The notes: a model not told the origin generated them from the letters alone. A stretch of DNA of 64,000 nt from Vibrio lentus (GCF_002875945.1 NZ_MCZK01000166.1:1-64000), one strand, 5' to 3'. Shown: positions 8,208 to 18,252, counted from the first letter of the stretch. A program made the numbers and translations.

Positions 8208-9719
8208 TTAATTTAACACTAACGTCCAACCCACACTTTTCCAACGTTCTTGCTCTTCTGCAAGTTCATAGCTAATTAGCTGATGGTTTGTTAGCCAGTC
8301 AACATTGCTTCCGGTCAAAGACCAACATTCTCTTCTCTCAATCCTTAAGTGTATCTCTGGGGTTGGGGATTGGCTTCGTTGTCGGTTAAGAATAATCGCC
8401 AGTCTCAGAACCCTAATGAGCAGCGTTACCTGTTCTTCGGTAAATAAATAGAGTTCTGGCAACTCGCGAAGCTTAATGGCTTTTCTTTGATTGCGAGCTA
8501 AAAGCGACAACAAGCGTTGTTGTTCAGCATTAAAACCGGGCATCGTCGTATGTTTAAGCAAGTAAGCTGAATGGCGATGATAACCTTGGAATGAGATACT
8601 TTGCCCGACCTCATGAAGCAGTGCAGACCAACCCAAAAGATCAAACAACTCGCGATGCACAGGTATGTTTATTTGAGATTGAGCTTGTTTCAACAAGGTG
8701 ACGGCTAGTTTTTTTACTCTTTCCCCATGAGTTAAATCTACGTGATAGCGAGATATGAGTGTTTCGGCTGTTCGAGTGCGGATATCAATATCTTTAAATC
8801 TTTCTTCCATATCATAAAGAACCCCTTCTCTTAATGCGCCATCAGAAAAATGAAGCTCCTTGATATCGAGAGTGTCCATGACGGCAGATAGAATTGAAAC
8901 TCCAGCGGCAAATACGGCCTTTCTCTCGTCACTCAAACCTGAAAGGTTGATGTCATCAGAGGTGTCAAATTCGCATAATCGATTTTTGAGGTAGCTAAGC
9001 CGCTGTGGAGTTACATAGCCGTCAGTAAACCCTAACCCAATTAAGACCTCTTTTATTGATTTCGCTGTGCCGGAAGAGCCGAAAGCGATCTCCCAAGTGA
9101 CGCTGCGATATTCATTTACTACAGGCTCAATTAAACGAATCGCTGCGGTACAAGCAATGGCGAATTTTTCAGGCGTTAATATTTTATCTGCGAAGAAGCG
9201 TTGGGTAAAATTGACACAACCCATAGGTAAGCTATGCATCGTTGTTGGTGTAAAACCTTGCCCAGCGACGATTTCTGTACTGCCGCCACCAATGTCGATA
9301 ACGAGTTTACTGTTAGAGGTAGCTTGAGTATGTTCGACACCGTTGTAGATGAGTCTGGCTTCTTCCTTGCCTGAGATTATTTCTATCGGAAAGGGAAAAA
9401 CCTTTTTTGCTTGTTCCAGAAAAACTCTGGAATTTTTTGCCTTCCTGAGTGTATGGGTAGCAACGACTCTCACATCATCGAGTTCAAAATCGGCCAGTCG
9501 TTCAGCAAAGAGTTCAAGACAGTCTAAACCCCGTTGAATGGCACTTTCTGATAGGTGTAGGTTAGCGTCGAGCCCGTCACCTAATCGTACTTTTTGTTTG
9601 TGGCGACTCACTAATTGTAAGTGCTGCTCAAAGACCTGAGCGACAACCATATGGAAGCTGTTCGAACCTAAATCGATGGCGGCAATACGTCTTGAACGTT
9701 TATGGTCGATTAGCTGCAT
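8208..9719 (-). CDS. ppx: Exopolyphosphatase / guanosine pentaphosphatase Ppx
   Basis: Releases orthophosphate from polyphosphate ends, and some members also convert pppGpp to ppGpp. The protein has 503 residues. The ASKHA fold shows in IAAIDLGSNSFHMVVAQ (phosphate 1), VIDIGGGSTEIV (phosphate 2) and the connecting GMEE-type segment. The C-terminal HD-like domain contains LLGWSALLHEVGQSISFQGYHRH. Its first codons overlap the end of ppk by 10 bp (9710-9719), so the two are translationally coupled as ppk-ppx. This pairs a synthesising and a degrading enzyme in one operon. Confidence 0.95.
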   Translation of the reverse strand: MQLIDHKRSRRIAAIDLGSNSFHMVVAQVFEQHLQLVSRHKQKVRLGDGLDANLHLSESAIQRGLDCLELFAERLADFELDDVRVVATHTLRKAKNSRVFLEQAKKVFPFPIEIISGKEEARLIYNGVEHTQATSNSKLVIDIGGGSTEIVAGQGFTPTTMHSLPMGCVNFTQRFFADKILTPEKFAIACTAAIRLIEPVVNEYRSVTWEIAFGSSGTAKSIKEVLIGLGFTDGYVTPQRLSYLKNRLCEFDTSDDINLSGLSDERKAVFAAGVSILSAVMDTLDIKELHFSDGALREGVLYDMEERFKDIDIRTRTAETLISRYHVDLTHGERVKKLAVTLLKQAQSQINIPVHRELFDLLGWSALLHEVGQSISFQGYHRHSAYLLKHTTMPGFNAEQQRLLSLLARNQRKAIKLRELPELYLFTEEQVTLLIRVLRLAIILNRQRSQSPTPEIHLRIERRECWSLTGSNVDWLTNHQLISYELAEEQERWKSVGWTLVLN

Positions 9720-11812
9720 GATTTTTTCTCTTTCTTATGTTTTTTACGTGCGTGCTTCTCTATACGTTTAATATAGTGGTATGTCGCCAGTTGTGACGTC
9801 GAGTAATCAAGCGGCTCTGAAGGTGGCGCTAAGTAAAGGTTGCTCATTGCCTGGTCAAGGCTTCTCGCTTTGTTGTAATCATCAAAGTGAAACTCTGTGA
9901 TATCGATGATCGTTTGCTTGGCTTTGGAATCTAAGATCGGCGCTGCGACTTCGATTCGATGGTCAAAGTTTCGAGTCATCCAGTCGGCAGAAGATATGTA
10001 TACCCTAGGCTTTCCATCATTATGAAAGATCATCACTCTAGGGTGTTCAAGGAAACGATCGACCACACTAATTATCTCAATATTGTCGCTGATGTTTGGT
10101 ATTCCTGGAACCAAGGAGCACATACCGCGAATGATCATTTTTATGGTGACGTTGGCTTGGCTAGCTTGATAGAGTTTTTCAATGATCTCACGGTCGACTA
10201 AATTGTTGAGCTTGAGGGTTATGCTGGCTGGTTTGTTCTCAGTGGCATTCTGAATTTCATTATCAATCAACTGATACAGGCGTTTTCTGGTGTTCTTGGG
10301 AGAAACAATCAGTTGTTTAAATTGAGATTTTTGATGTGGGCTTTCAATATATTTAAAGACCTGTTTAACCTCTTGAGTGATCTCTTCTCGTGCCGTCAGC
10401 AGAGAAAAATCCGTATAAACACGAGCGGTCACTTCATGAAAATTGCCAGTCCCAATATGAGCATAATGCTCGAGCGCTTTTCCATTTTTTCTTGTGATCA
10501 GTAGAAGCTTGGAATGCACCTTTAAACTTGGAATACCATGGATGACTTTTACTCCGGATTTTTGAAGTGTTTTCGTCCATTGGATATTAGCTTGTTCATC
10601 AAAACGAGCTTGAAGTTCAACAGCCACCGTCACCTTTTTTCCGTTGTGCGCGGCATCAATAATCGAGCTGAGTAGTTTGGAACCTTCAGCAACACGATAA
10701 ACATTTATTTTGATGACCGTTACTTTAGGATCGAATGACGCCTGCCTGACGAGTTCAGTGATGTGGTCGAAGGTGTGGTAAGGGTAGTGCAATAAGATAT
10801 CGCGCGCTTTAATCGCCTCAAAATAGTTGGGGTACCCGCCGAACTGAGCGCATTTGATTGGCGGTAGAGGGCGGTGGACTAATTCACGACGGCTGAGGCT
10901 TGGAAACTCAGAAAAGTGTTTAAAGTTATGGTAACGACCTCCAGCAATGACGCTGTCATAGTCGGATAGCTGTAGCTTTCTGCGTAAAAAATTCAGCATT
11001 TCAAGAGGCATTTCTGATTCGTAAATGAGGCGAATAGGAAGTGCTGTGAGCCGTTGCTCTAGCCCTAATGACATGGCCTCTAGTATGTTACTGTCATTCC
11101 CTTCTTGGAGCGCGTAGTCTGCATCGCGAGTCATTTTAATCGCATAGCAGCTCAAAGAGTCGTATTCAAAGAACCCTTTTAACAGGTCATCTAAACAGAA
11201 CCGAACTATATTATCTAATAAGATCAGAGTCGTACGTTGTGAATCTGAGTTGTCAGGAAGTTTCACAAAACGAGGAAGGTTCTCCGATGGGATCTCGAGC
11301 AACACGTATTGAGAGCTATCTTGATGCTTTATATCGATGGCAAGATAGCTTTGTTCGTCTTTTAGAATGTTGAGCAATGGACTTTCGTCGTTCAACAAGA
11401 ATGGCGTTAGCTGTGGCAGTACTTTCTTCTTGAAGTATTTTCTTACCCATTCACTTTGCTCTGCACTGATTTGCTGTTCATTGATGAGAAAAATCCGGTT
11501 ACGTGCCAGTTCTAACAGTAAGTCGTTATAAAGTTCATTAAAGCGAAGATCCAGCTCGCTTGCCTTACTTTGCATTCGCGCCAATAACGTTTTCGGTGAA
11601 TGGGGTGAGGGTTGTGGATCTTGAAGGATGATCTTTCGTTTAACGTCAGCAAAGCGAACTTTGTAAAACTCATCGAGATTGTTGGAGTAAATACCTAAAA
11701 AGCGCACTCTTTCGATCAACGGAACAGACTTATCAGCGGCTTCTTGTAGGACTCTTTCATTGAACGATAACCAGCTAAGTTCTTTAGTAACATAGTCTTT
11801 TTCCATCGTCAT
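9710..11812 (-). CDS. ppk1: Polyphosphate kinase Ppk1
   Basis: Makes inorganic polyphosphate from ATP, usually at the membrane. The 700-residue length is typical (E. coli 688). The N-terminal domain starts with KELSWLSFNERVLQEA. The two phospholipase D-like catalytic domains contain VTVAVELQARFDEQANIQW, KVHSKLLLITRK and the active-site histidine region HIGTGNFHEVTARVYTDFSL. The C-terminus is strongly basic (KKHKKEKKSCS). It is divergent from pstC, and the shared 195-bp gap holds a PhoB-box candidate. Confidence 0.97.
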   Translation of the reverse strand: MTMEKDYVTKELSWLSFNERVLQEAADKSVPLIERVRFLGIYSNNLDEFYKVRFADVKRKIILQDPQPSPHSPKTLLARMQSKASELDLRFNELYNDLLLELARNRIFLINEQQISAEQSEWVRKYFKKKVLPQLTPFLLNDESPLLNILKDEQSYLAIDIKHQDSSQYVLLEIPSENLPRFVKLPDNSDSQRTTLILLDNIVRFCLDDLLKGFFEYDSLSCYAIKMTRDADYALQEGNDSNILEAMSLGLEQRLTALPIRLIYESEMPLEMLNFLRRKLQLSDYDSVIAGGRYHNFKHFSEFPSLSRRELVHRPLPPIKCAQFGGYPNYFEAIKARDILLHYPYHTFDHITELVRQASFDPKVTVIKINVYRVAEGSKLLSSIIDAAHNGKKVTVAVELQARFDEQANIQWTKTLQKSGVKVIHGIPSLKVHSKLLLITRKNGKALEHYAHIGTGNFHEVTARVYTDFSLLTAREEITQEVKQVFKYIESPHQKSQFKQLIVSPKNTRKRLYQLIDNEIQNATENKPASITLKLNNLVDREIIEKLYQASQANVTIKMIIRGMCSLVPGIPNISDNIEIISVVDRFLEHPRVMIFHNDGKPRVYISSADWMTRNFDHRIEVAAPILDSKAKQTIIDITEFHFDDYNKARSLDQAMSNLYLAPPSEPLDYSTSQLATYHYIKRIEKHARKKHKKEKKSCS

Positions 11813-11942
11813 GCTTATTCCTTGGGCGCTGGTTATAGAGTTTGTTACTTTAAGTGAGAACGTGGCTATTCACAAAAACAATGATCTTATTTTAAGAAAT
11901 ATGACGAAGAAACTTGTTATTAGTTTCAGTTGTTTAAAGTAA

Positions 11943-11977
11943 CTTGTAATATAATTGTCATCTAACGTACATATTAT
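11943..11977 (+). promoter_or_regulatory. Candidate PhoB box before pstC
   Basis: Three units with an 11-bp period are visible: CTTGTAA (11943-11949), ATTGTCA (11954-11960) and the weaker ACGTACA (11965-11971). A possible -10, TATTAT (11972-11977), starts 12 nt after the second unit. The site lies in the divergent ppk/pstC gap and could serve either side. It was found by eye and is weaker than the phoB site. Confidence 0.5.
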
Positions 11978-12007
11978 GTCAGTAGCTAAAAAAAGGTAGA
12001 TAAACAG

Positions 12008-14224
12008 ATGGCTTCAGCCCAATTTTCATTGAAAGAGCGCGACAAAAAAAGATGGTTGAAAGATCGTCTCGTCCGTTTTTCGGTGACATGTGGCGGTGTC
12101 AGTGTTTTAGCTTGTTTAGTTTTGATCTTTGTTTACCTTGCTATGGTCATTTTGCCGGTATTTTCTGATACTGGACTTCAGACCGACCAAGTCGTTAAAA
12201 CCGTTGATGTTGAGCAGCCAATTGCTTTATCTGTCGATGAATATGGTCAACATGCCTTTACTATCGAAAAGTCCGGCTTAGTGCAATTTTGGGCTTTAGA
12301 CGCTCAAAATACGCAGTCTTACTTTGAGCGCGATGTTTTCGATGACCCAATAGTATTCTCTCGTAACACCCCATCTGAAAACTGGTTTGCTTTTGCTGAC
12401 AGCGCCAGCAACATGACCTTCTTTTATCCAGAGTATAGTGCGCCTGTGCTTCAAAAGGACAGGGTTGTACAACCTAAGATCACACAGATCGAATTACCTG
12501 AACCGTTTTTGAAGAGTGACGAATCGAACGGAGCGATCATCGATCAGTTCGTATTTTCTAAGAATGCGCGTGGAATTACCGTTGTTGCGCAGTTAAGCGA
12601 TCAACGAGTTATCGTTAAGTGGTATCAAAGCGATCTTGCTGGTGACTATGTATTTAAGAACAGCCAGTGGTTATCGAACAAGTTAGGTTTACAGCAGCAA
12701 CTGTTAGTTACACCGGATGGAAGAACGATATATCTAAGATCTCAATCGGATCTAGCTGTGTTGAAGCTGTCTGACACTGGTTTCAATGTTCGCGAAGTGA
12801 TCGACCTTAGTTTGAATGATGCGAAACACTCGGTGAAAAGCATCGACTTGTTGTCGGGCGCCTATTCTCTATTGGTGACGCATGAAGATGGACAGGTTTC
12901 TCAGTGGTTTGATGTGCTTAAAGATGAACAGCGTAGCCTGACACACATTCGAGACTTCCAGCTCGCGGAAGAAGTGCAATTTATTTTGCCAGATACCTAT
13001 CGTAAAGGTTTCTACAGCTTCTATAAAAATGGCACGTTGCAAAGCCATTATACGACCAGTGAAAAGCTATCCCTATTCGAACGAGCATTTGATAAGTCAC
13101 CACAATTGGCGGCAATGTCGGCTAATGAACTGCATCTTGCGACGCTTATTGATGGCGAAATCAGCGTGGCTAAAGTCGACAATGAGTATCCTCAGATTTC
13201 ATTCTCATCGTTGTGGCAGAAGGTGTGGTATGAGAGCTACCCTGAGCCTCAGTATGTTTGGCAATCCACGTCCGCTAATGACGATTTTGAAGAAAAATTC
13301 AGCCTAGTCCCTATTACTTTTGGCACCATTAAAGCGGCCTTGTTTGCGATGATGTTTGCCGTGCCTGTGGCGGTATTAGGCGCTATTTATACCGCTTATT
13401 TCATGTCGCCTCGAATGCGTAGAGTGGTAAAGCCTTCAATCGAATTGATGGAAGCCTTGCCAACAGTGATCATTGGTTTCCTTGCTGGGCTTTGGTTCGC
13501 TCCTATTGTAGAGACGCATCTCACCGCTGTTTTCTCTTTAATGGTGATGTTGCCATTAAGCACTTTATTGACCGGATTAGCTTGGTTCTGTTTACCTAAA
13601 GTCATCACGAGCCGTTTTGCTAATGGTTGGCATGCCTTGATATTGATTCCGGTATTAATCATTACCGTGATTACGGTATTTGCAGGCGGAAACGGTATTG
13701 AAGCCTTGTTGTTTGATGGAGATATACGTACTTTCCTTGCTAGCTATGGCATCGACTTTGACCAACGTAATGCGCTGGTGGTTGGATTTGCGATGGGCTT
13801 TGCGGTTATTCCTACCATCTTTACGATTGCAGAAGATGCGATTTTCTCTGTACCAAAGCACCTATCGGATGGTTCATTAGCTCTAGGCGCAACAGCGTGG
13901 CAGACTCTGATTTATGTTGTGTTACTTACCGCAAGTCCGGGTATATTTTCAGCCGTAATGATGGGACTTGGACGAGCTGTGGGTGAAACCATGATTGTGT
14001 TGATGGCAACCGGCAATACTCCAATTTTGGATTGGAATATCCTCGAAGGGATGAGGACGCTTTCTGCTACGATTGCGGTCGAACTACCAGAGTCAGAAGT
14101 TGGCGGCTCTCATTTCCGATTACTGTTCTTAGCGGCACTGTTGCTGTTTATTTTCACGTTCGCAGTAAACTCTGTAGCAGAGTGGGTAAGACAAAGGTTA
14201 AGAGATAAATATCGTGCTTTGTAG
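12008..14224 (+). CDS. pstC: Phosphate ABC transporter permease PstC, long form
   Basis: One of the two membrane subunits of the high-affinity phosphate importer. It has 738 residues, more than twice the E. coli protein (319). An N-terminal membrane helix (about 28-52) is followed by a roughly 370-residue periplasmic part. That part has beta-propeller-like repeats, for example QFWALD, TVVAQLSDQRVIVKWY and SLLVTHEDGQVSQWF. The permease domain occupies the last 300 residues or so, with the EAA-type loop LSDGSLALGATAWQTLIYVVL. The long form is found in other marine gammaproteobacteria. It is the first gene of pstC-pstA-pstB-phoU. Confidence 0.92.
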   Translation: MASAQFSLKERDKKRWLKDRLVRFSVTCGGVSVLACLVLIFVYLAMVILPVFSDTGLQTDQVVKTVDVEQPIALSVDEYGQHAFTIEKSGLVQFWALDAQNTQSYFERDVFDDPIVFSRNTPSENWFAFADSASNMTFFYPEYSAPVLQKDRVVQPKITQIELPEPFLKSDESNGAIIDQFVFSKNARGITVVAQLSDQRVIVKWYQSDLAGDYVFKNSQWLSNKLGLQQQLLVTPDGRTIYLRSQSDLAVLKLSDTGFNVREVIDLSLNDAKHSVKSIDLLSGAYSLLVTHEDGQVSQWFDVLKDEQRSLTHIRDFQLAEEVQFILPDTYRKGFYSFYKNGTLQSHYTTSEKLSLFERAFDKSPQLAAMSANELHLATLIDGEISVAKVDNEYPQISFSSLWQKVWYESYPEPQYVWQSTSANDDFEEKFSLVPITFGTIKAALFAMMFAVPVAVLGAIYTAYFMSPRMRRVVKPSIELMEALPTVIIGFLAGLWFAPIVETHLTAVFSLMVMLPLSTLLTGLAWFCLPKVITSRFANGWHALILIPVLIITVITVFAGGNGIEALLFDGDIRTFLASYGIDFDQRNALVVGFAMGFAVIPTIFTIAEDAIFSVPKHLSDGSLALGATAWQTLIYVVLLTASPGIFSAVMMGLGRAVGETMIVLMATGNTPILDWNILEGMRTLSATIAVELPESEVGGSHFRLLFLAALLLFIFTFAVNSVAEWVRQRLRDKYRAL

Positions 14225-14331
14225 TGTTGAAGTTATGCCTCATTGTCTTGCTAATATGGCTGAATCATCGGTTTATGTCTGTCATGAAAGCGCGTGTTGC
14301 CTAGCTGATACAGTTAAAGGGCAGGTGAATC

Positions 14332-16044
14332 ATGTTTAACAAACTCAAATCATTATTATCTTGGGTTAAATCTGGTTCCCCTTGGATCTGGTTAACTGGC
14401 GGTGCGGTGAGTATTAGTATGCTCTCAGTACTTGGCCTAATGCTGCTGATCGGTTGGAAAGGTTTAACCTATTTTTGGCCTGCTCCTCTTTATCAATGGC
14501 AAGTTGATTCTAAAGATCTATCGTTAGTTGTCGATCTTGATGAAACGGTCTCACAGCAGGATGTGTTGATTGGTCAACTTTACGAACGAAAGTACATCCC
14601 GATAGAGCAAGTGCCACAAGCTCATGACTTACTGTCGCCTCAAAATATTGCCACGGGGTTAATTCAACGCTTAAGTATCAAAGTCGCTAATAGAGAGCTT
14701 TACCCAGCCGATTTTGTTTCAATACTTGATGTGAACCTGCGTGAACCGACCACTCCGTCAGAATGGGCTGTGATCGAGCGCAGTCGTGGTGGTTATTTCT
14801 TTGGTAAACCGGTTGGCTTTAAAACGGCTTCAGGGACATACCAAACCAACATAGACCAAAAACTCCAAGAAGGCTTGGCGTTTGCCGATACCTTACGTGA
14901 AGAAACGTCACGAGTTGTGGATCAGGAAATTCGCAATATCAGTTGGCAGTTGGAAAACCTGCGTTTAGAAAAGCGCAAACTCGAGCTCAATGAGTCGGTC
15001 AGTAATGAATATCTTAAAACCTATACTAAGACTAAGCTTGAGTTAAACAGTCAGCTTGGTGATGCTGAGATTAAACTCGAGCACCTTAGAACGCAGTTAA
15101 ATGTGGAAAGCTTGTTGGTTGAAGATATGACGGGTGAGCAAGTCGAGATATCGCTTAGTCATATTCTTGATTACTGGTATCCCAATAACATGTCATACCC
15201 TGAAAAGGTTGTGCATTGGGGTAAACAGGTTTGGAAGTTCTTATCTGAAAACCCTCGAGATTCAAACTCGGAAGGTGGCGTTTTTCCTGCGATTTTCGGT
15301 ACGGTATTGCTCGTAATATTGATGTCGATTGTGGTAATGCCTCTTGGGGTTGTCGCCGCTATCTATTTACATGAGTATGCAAAAAATAACGCACTGACAC
15401 GTTTGATTCGCATTGCGGTGATTAACTTGGCGGGTGTTCCGTCGATTGTGTATGGGGTATTCGGCTTAGGTTTCTTCGTGTATACCATTGGTGGCTCGAT
15501 CGACTCTTTGTTTTATGCAGAGCGATTGCCTGCACCGACATTTGGTACTCCAGGCTTGTTATGGTCCGCACTGACCTTGGCTGTTTTAACCCTTCCCGTT
15601 GTTATTGTCACCACGGAAGAAGGCTTAACACGTATACCTAGCGCGGTGAGACATGGTTCTCTAGCGCTGGGAGCGACTCAATTTGAGACCTTGTGGCGCA
15701 TTGTATTACCTATGGCAAGCCCTGCGATTATTACTGGCTTAATATTGGCGATCGCGAGGGCGGCAGGTGAAGTAGCGCCGTTGATGCTGGTGGGTGTCGT
15801 TAAATTAGCATCAAGCCTGCCGGTTGATAGCCAATTTCCATATATACATTTGGATAGAAAGTTCATGCATTTAGGCTTTCATATCTACGATGTTGGATTC
15901 CAAACATCGAACATAGAAGCTGCCCGCCCGTTGGTGTACGCGACTTCATTTCTATTGGTTACCGTTATCGTTGGCTTGAATTTAACGGCAATCAATATCC
16001 GTAATAACTTACGTGAAAAATACCGAACCTTAGGACAAGATTAG
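14332..16044 (+). CDS. pstA: Phosphate ABC transporter permease PstA, long form
   Basis: The second membrane subunit of the phosphate importer, with 570 residues against 296 in E. coli. One membrane helix at about 20-43 is followed by a large periplasmic insert containing a predicted coiled coil (about 185-255, with ENLRLEKRKLELNESVS and KLELNSQLGDAEIKLEHL). The permease domain is in the last 280 residues (SAVRHGSLALGATQFETLWRIVLP is the ATPase-contact loop). It ends directly at the pstB start (TAG then ATG), so coupling is tight. Confidence 0.93.
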   Translation: MFNKLKSLLSWVKSGSPWIWLTGGAVSISMLSVLGLMLLIGWKGLTYFWPAPLYQWQVDSKDLSLVVDLDETVSQQDVLIGQLYERKYIPIEQVPQAHDLLSPQNIATGLIQRLSIKVANRELYPADFVSILDVNLREPTTPSEWAVIERSRGGYFFGKPVGFKTASGTYQTNIDQKLQEGLAFADTLREETSRVVDQEIRNISWQLENLRLEKRKLELNESVSNEYLKTYTKTKLELNSQLGDAEIKLEHLRTQLNVESLLVEDMTGEQVEISLSHILDYWYPNNMSYPEKVVHWGKQVWKFLSENPRDSNSEGGVFPAIFGTVLLVILMSIVVMPLGVVAAIYLHEYAKNNALTRLIRIAVINLAGVPSIVYGVFGLGFFVYTIGGSIDSLFYAERLPAPTFGTPGLLWSALTLAVLTLPVVIVTTEEGLTRIPSAVRHGSLALGATQFETLWRIVLPMASPAIITGLILAIARAAGEVAPLMLVGVVKLASSLPVDSQFPYIHLDRKFMHLGFHIYDVGFQTSNIEAARPLVYATSFLLVTVIVGLNLTAINIRNNLREKYRTLGQD

Positions 16045-16863
16045 ATGTTCTCGATTAATGAAACCTTGGGTTACCAAGCGCCACTTGATGTTCACAACCT
16101 GAAAGATGAGCAAATTGCTATCTCGATTGAAGGGCTGAATCTTTATTATAAAGAGAGCCAAGCACTTGATGATATCTCGATGCAGATCCCTAAAGGGCAG
16201 GTGACGGCTTTTATCGGCCCATCGGGTTGCGGTAAGTCGACCTTGCTACGCTGCATTAATCGAATGAATGATTTAGTTGAAGGCTGTAAGGTTTCTGGGA
16301 AAGTGAAGCTTCATGGTAAGAACGTGTACCACCCTAAGGTTGATGTCGCGACTCTACGACGTCGTGTCGGCATGGTATTTCAACGCCCGAATCCTTTTCC
16401 TAAATCCATCTATGAGAATGTGGTTTATGGTTTGAGGCTGCAGGGTGTGAGCAATAGCCGAGACCTTGATGATGCAGTTGAGCGCTCTCTGCGCGCTGCC
16501 GCGTTATGGGATGAGGTGAAGGACCGTTTGCATGAGAATGCCTTTGGTTTATCAGGTGGCCAACAACAGCGTTTGGTTATTGCTCGTGCGGTTGCGATTG
16601 AGCCTGAAGTGTTGTTGTTGGATGAGCCGACATCGGCACTTGATCCGATTTCCACATTGACGATTGAAGAGTTGATCAACGAACTGAAAACTCAATACAC
16701 CGTTGTTATTGTTACCCATAACATGCAACAGGCTGCTCGTGTGAGTGACCACACTGCTTTTATCCATATGGGTAAGTTGATCGAGTACTCAGATACCGAT
16801 TCTATATTTACTTCGCCATTGAAAAATCAAACAGAAGACTACATTACAGGTAGGTATGGCTAA
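16045..16863 (+). CDS. pstB: Phosphate ABC transporter ATPase PstB
   Basis: The cytoplasmic ATPase of the phosphate importer, 272 residues. The Walker A motif is GPSGCGKST, the signature LSGGQQQR, Walker B VLLLDEPTSALDP and the switch VTHN. The segment GMVFQRPNPFPKSIYENV is diagnostic for PstB. It starts immediately after the pstA stop codon. Confidence 0.97.
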   Translation: MFSINETLGYQAPLDVHNLKDEQIAISIEGLNLYYKESQALDDISMQIPKGQVTAFIGPSGCGKSTLLRCINRMNDLVEGCKVSGKVKLHGKNVYHPKVDVATLRRRVGMVFQRPNPFPKSIYENVVYGLRLQGVSNSRDLDDAVERSLRAAALWDEVKDRLHENAFGLSGGQQQRLVIARAVAIEPEVLLLDEPTSALDPISTLTIEELINELKTQYTVVIVTHNMQQAARVSDHTAFIHMGKLIEYSDTDSIFTSPLKNQTEDYITGRYG

Positions 16864-16938
16864 CGTTTAAGTTAGTGCCATCTAGAGCTAAGTCACTCTT
16901 AAATAAATGACTTTATTCATTTCTTTTAAGGAGCTGAC

Positions 16939-17637
16939 ATGCATTTTGGTCGCCACATCTCAGGACAGTTTAATGTCGAATTGGAATCTATCCGTACCCA
17001 CGTATTAACCATGGGTGGGCTGGTAGAGCAGCAGTTGTCCTTTGCGATGCAAGCACTTCATAAAGATGACGCGGAACTGGCCAAAAAAGTGATTCGTGAT
17101 GACCACAAAGTGAATGCGATGGAAGTTTCAATCGATGAAGCATGTACTCGTATTATTGCTAAGCGTCAGCCGACAGCAAAAGATCTACGTTTGATTATGG
17201 CGATCATCAAAACCATTACCGATCTTGAGCGAATCGGCGATGTTGCCTCTAAGATTGCACAAGGTGCTATTGAGATCCCTTCAACGAAAGAGCAGAAATT
17301 CCACGTCTCTTTAGAGCCTCTGTGTCGACAAGCGATCACTATGCTTCATCAAGTTTTGGATGCTTTTGCGCGAATGGATGTAGATGCCGCGGCAGAAGTC
17401 CATAAGCTAGATGACAAGCTTGATGCGGAGTACGAAGCCGTGATTCGTCAGTTGATGACGTACATGATGGAAGACCCTAAGAACATTCCTAACATCTTAC
17501 AAGTGATGTGGTCTGCAAGGGCGATTGAGCGAGTAGGCGATCGTTGTCAGAATATTTGTGAATACATCATCTATTTCGTGAAAGGCAAAGATGTTCGTCA
17601 CCTAGGTGATCAAAGCTTAGATGACGTTTTACGATAG
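16939..17637 (+). CDS. phoU: Phosphate signalling protein PhoU
   Basis: A peripheral membrane protein that connects the Pst transporter to PhoR and damps signalling when phosphate is plentiful. The 232-residue product is all-helical and contains two PhoU repeats with the metal-binding patterns DLRLIMAIIKTITDLERIGD and QVMWSARAIERVGDRCQNI. A good AAGGAG ribosome-binding site precedes the ATG. It is the last gene of the pst operon. Confidence 0.97.
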   Translation: MHFGRHISGQFNVELESIRTHVLTMGGLVEQQLSFAMQALHKDDAELAKKVIRDDHKVNAMEVSIDEACTRIIAKRQPTAKDLRLIMAIIKTITDLERIGDVASKIAQGAIEIPSTKEQKFHVSLEPLCRQAITMLHQVLDAFARMDVDAAAEVHKLDDKLDAEYEAVIRQLMTYMMEDPKNIPNILQVMWSARAIERVGDRCQNICEYIIYFVKGKDVRHLGDQSLDDVLR

Positions 17638-17663
17638 TTGTAATTCTTAAAATCCTACTCAAT

Positions 17664-18155
17664 CTAGAAGCTTACTATCGCCCCTAGGGTGATGTTGACG
17701 GTGGTGTTATAAGGCACGAAAGTCTTGTTGTGATCAAACATGTTTACATCTGCACCCGCTCTCAAAGCCAAGAATGAATTGGCTTGATACACATAAGCAC
17801 CACCCAAACTCAAACCCGTCGCTGTTTTCTTTTGTGTGATGCCAGAACGTGTCTTTTCACCATCATAATCAGCAAAACCAATCTCAGCTTGGAATCCGTG
17901 TATTTGCTTTGCACCAAACATGTTTTGGATTCCAACGCGATATGAATTCACCGTTTCATCATAACGGCCACTCTCATACCATATATCCGAGTAGCTCAAA
18001 TAGATTGCTCCAAGATCAGCAACCTGAGTCATTCCTGCTTGAATGCCAAAGCCATGATAAGCCCCGATTTTTATTTCTGGAGAAAGATGAAGCCCACTTG
18101 CCGAAACGGAAGAGGAAAGGAGGGTAAGTAAAAACAGGGGAGTTTTTATCTTCAT
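17664..18155 (-). CDS. Putative small outer-membrane barrel protein (163 aa)
   Basis: I do not recognise a named family. A signal peptide (MKIKTPLFLLTLLSSSVSA) is followed by alternating hydrophobic strands rich in Gly, Tyr and Phe, for example GAIYLSYSDIWYES, GFQAEIGFADYD and GLSLGGAYVYQ. The chain ends in Phe (TLGAIVSF), the usual end of an outer-membrane beta barrel. The size fits an eight-stranded barrel. It is convergent with phoU, 26 bp away, and no terminator is obvious between them. Confidence 0.6.
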   Translation of the reverse strand: MKIKTPLFLLTLLSSSVSASGLHLSPEIKIGAYHGFGIQAGMTQVADLGAIYLSYSDIWYESGRYDETVNSYRVGIQNMFGAKQIHGFQAEIGFADYDGEKTRSGITQKKTATGLSLGGAYVYQANSFLALRAGADVNMFDHNKTFVPYNTTVNITLGAIVSF

Positions 18156-18215
18156 AAAAATACCTAGAGCAGTTAGCCGTCCTTGGCTTGCTAATATTTA
18201 TTTGTGAATTGATCG

Positions 18216-18247
18216 TAAAAAAGCCAGCGTAAGCGCTGGCTTTTTCT
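18216..18247. terminator. Bidirectional terminator
   Basis: AAAAAGCCAGCG pairs with CGCTGGCTTTTT around a short loop, with A and T runs on both sides. It lies directly behind the 18253-18804 gene. Confidence 0.8.
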
Positions 18248-18252
18248 ATTGA

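Noticed and set aside
14268..14296. CTGTCAT motif between pstC and pstA as a second Pho box
   Set aside because: The heptamer matches the consensus, but there is no repeat 11 bp to either side.
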